DNA of 64,000 bases from Fratercula arctica (taxonomy: Eukaryota; Chordata; Aves; Charadriiformes; Alcidae): assembly GCA_947846985.1 (NCBI GenBank), contig CANTUZ010000001.1, positions 38,526,727 to 38,590,726 on the forward strand, in the 5' to 3' direction. This document shows, piece after piece, positions 61,996-64,000 of this stretch; within the stretch, counting starts at the first letter, position 1, and each line of letters opens with the position of its first letter. The notes under the pieces are model-generated. The model made no database searches. It was not told the DNA's origin and was given only the letters and a program-made list of their open reading frames with translations. The position numbers and the translations under genes are program-made.

Positions 61996-62870
61996 GTTCA
62001 ATTAAAATTTCTTATAAGACTGATGAGGAATAGATAATTTTAGAAAGGTGTGGTTTTTGGAAATTTGTCAAAATTAAAATGGAAGTGCATTTAGCCCTGA
62101 ATCTCTGAACCTTTTATTAGGAGTGTCATATGTAACTAAAAAGCAGACATGAAATGTACTATTTTGGGAATAATCTTGCCTTAATGTAAATAAAAACTTT
62201 TTTTTTTTTAAATATTGTTTTTATACAGAAGCAATCTTTTTATAGGGTGAAAGGACACAAAAATGGCAAAATAATAATAAAAAAGAAAAGGTTTACACTT
62301 CTGCTCTTTTAAAAGTTTTTCTTAGAATTGAATCTTTAAAAGGCCTGAGAAAGTTTTTCAGCTTTCCAGGTGTCCGCACTTGCTGCGGGCTCACCACTCT
62401 CTTAAAACAACTTGAGCAGAGCTTGAGGCTGCATAGTCTTTTGTTCCTATCAGTTTTATTTTAGCTCTTTTTCTTTGGGAAGTACTGTACCTGGTAAGAA
62501 CAGAAATTACAGCAGAGACCAATTTGAGATGTTTTTTATGCTCCTTTAGCTAAGGTTAGCTTCATGAACCAAAATAACCTATGAAGATTGAAAAAAAGTT
62601 GGGATAGGGCATTTGGGAGATTGGTGGCTTTTTGCCCAGCCTAGTGGTTTATGACTTGTTCTTTTTCATTACATATTCTGTAGTTATGACTCAGTCACTG
62701 AGTTGGATTCACAGTAGAGAGGATAATAGAAATCAATACCATGGAAAAGAATAAACAATGAAAGCTCTCTGTTAATGACAGCTTTCTTCTGCACAGATGA
62801 AAATTGAGCCCTTTAGTCAGACCACAAGAGCTTCCACTTCTTGCCCATTTTTAAACTTAGCACGGCAAAG

Positions 62871-62886
62871 AAAAAAAAAAAAAAAA
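62871..62886. repeat. Poly(A) run with A/C-rich tail
   Basis: A run of 16 A followed by AAAACC and AAAAC units to about 62930. It resembles the A/C-rich tracts near 12.92 and 31.04 kb in style but is not identical. Confidence 0.8.
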
Positions 62887-63299
62887 CAAAAAAACCACAA
62901 AACACAAAATCACAACCAAGAAAAAAACAAGTAATCCCTTTAAAGTTAGAATGTCCTATAAATTCTGATAGTGAAGTTTTAAAATAGAACTTTAAATTTG
63001 ACTGCTCTGTACAAGACTCTCATGATATTATACTATCTGTGACACGCATCAGACCTGATAATTTTTCTGCAAGTAAGGGAATAGACCTTAAGCTATTGAG
63101 ACAAACTATTATGAAGTCAGTGGATTAGTCTACACTTCTGTAAAAGACTGGTCCCAGATCAGCCATGAATACCTGCCTGCCTCACGTTTGTTTCACTCCT
63201 CACCAGAGAGCTTGCAAACTACCTGCAAGAGACATATGGCCATGATGTCTGGGTATGGCTTTTAACCAGAGGAAAAAAAAAAGATGAAATTCACTTTGA

Positions 63300-64000
63300 G
63301 ATTAAATATTTCATTCAGTTACCTAAACATAGGTGCCTGGTGCCATCTGATTGCCCTTCATTGGGCTAAGAGACACAAAAAGGGTGTATGGAAGACCTGC
63401 ATCTGTTGGGTTCTGCAGCTAGGCTAGAACACCACCGCAGTAGGTAAAATGACAGTAGGTGATTGTTCTTAGGTTGCTGAAGTTAGTCAAGGACATCAGA
63501 GTTTGTTTCCAGAAAGTTGTTCTTTATGGCAGCTAAAAGTGAAATCTCTCATACAGTTAATGAAGACTTAGTCAATACCCTCAACGGCGCATAGAGAGAT
63601 TAAGCTGACGTCTGTGATGGATGGGATTCTATGGACATTTGAGATGCCATAGAATGTGTTGCCCAGTTTCCAGAGGCTGCTTTGGAAAACCATGGGAACC
63701 CTGGAGAATCTCTGTTGTATCTTCCAGCTGAAGTGAGTGTCAAGGAGATCTCAAATAGTACTAGATCTCAACAGAGATCTCCTACCCATGGAGATCTCAA
63801 ATAGTACCAGATATCTATATTTAGGCATAAATATTACACCTGATGACTGCTATTTATCAGCTGAAATGCTGTCTATGCTCCTGCAACTTTCTGAAGCAAA
63901 GACTGAGGTAATACCAGATACCTTAGAGCAGGCACTTAGAATTTCAGCTGAAGCCTGTGTTGAGGCACCTCAGTTTTACCCTTTGCTCATGTGCAGACAT
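63300..64000. repeat. Degenerate dispersed repeat, CCTAAACATA family (probable)
   Basis: A block at 63313-63333 matches the inverted-repeat arm of the 30.65-kb element at 19 of 21 positions. A weak inverted counterpart, CTATATTTAGGCATAAAT, lies at 63815-63832. If these are the termini, this member is about 520 bp long and the 180-bp element is an internally deleted relative. The interior holds a 23-bp direct repeat (63744-63766 and 63790-63812, one mismatch, 46-bp period). No coding potential is seen. The window ends soon after, so the right boundary is unsure. Confidence 0.35.
63744..63812. repeat. 23-bp direct repeat, 46-bp period
   Basis: Units at 63744-63766 and 63790-63812 share GGAGATCTCAAATAGTAC and differ at one position. 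They look like a local tandem duplication within the degenerate repeat. Confidence 0.8.

Larger units (their letters stand above)
58122..63299. other. Gene-free AT-rich segment
   Basis: No supported gene. It has T runs at 60607-60625 and 61975-61995 and an A run at 62871-62886. The part around 59930-60200 has several ATTA motifs and looks unique, so it is a candidate for conserved non-coding DNA, but this is only an impression. Confidence 0.55.

Overview
The window reads as non-coding nuclear DNA from a bird, most likely a passerine or another neoavian. It is AT-rich and has many homopolymer runs. Its recognisable repeats are CR1 non-LTR retrotransposons, several with the avian 3' terminal ATTCTATGA-type repeat, and avian endogenous-retrovirus LTRs of the ERVK and ERVL kinds. 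There is no operon structure, no tRNA or rRNA, no CRISPR array and no convincing host exon. The longest open frames are CR1 reverse-transcriptase remnants, an open frame across an LTR, or lengths expected by chance. I read it as an intergenic desert or part of a very large intron. Family assignments rest on remembered consensus features, not on a database search.

Layout. 1-6428: AT-rich, homopolymers, a TA/CA microsatellite, no gene. 6429-6851: a CpG-rich solo LTR with a perfect 6-bp target duplication. 6852-14142: mostly unique sequence with small direct repeats and a cluster of four TAATTA motifs near 11.14-11.20 kb. 14143-16206: two closely similar CR1 3' ends in opposite orientation. 16911-17997: an ERVL-type solo LTR. 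18838-19690: an old decayed CR1. 21240-22347: a CR1 of about 1.1 kb with reverse-transcriptase remnants, joined at its 5' end to a 130-bp segment that recurs at 24043-24174. 27031-29090: two older ERVL-type LTR pieces. 30652-30831: a 180-bp inverted-repeat element with relatives near 44.5 and 63.3 kb. 33045-33500: a GC-rich island with two abutting hairpins. 35640-36985: an old CR1 split by a younger CR1. 37556-58121: scattered old CR1 pieces. 58122-64000: AT-rich sequence ending in a degenerate repeat.

No genes work together here; the content is a layered record of retrotransposition. Thirteen of fifteen oriented insertions, including all four assigned LTRs, lie on the minus strand. That would fit an intron of a plus-strand host gene, since sense-oriented LTRs are selected against in introns, but no exon was found. 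The points most worth checking are the CR1 chimera at 22347, the inverted-repeat family, the double hairpin at 33381-33421 and the apparently young ERVK-like LTR. I found no clear new biological system.
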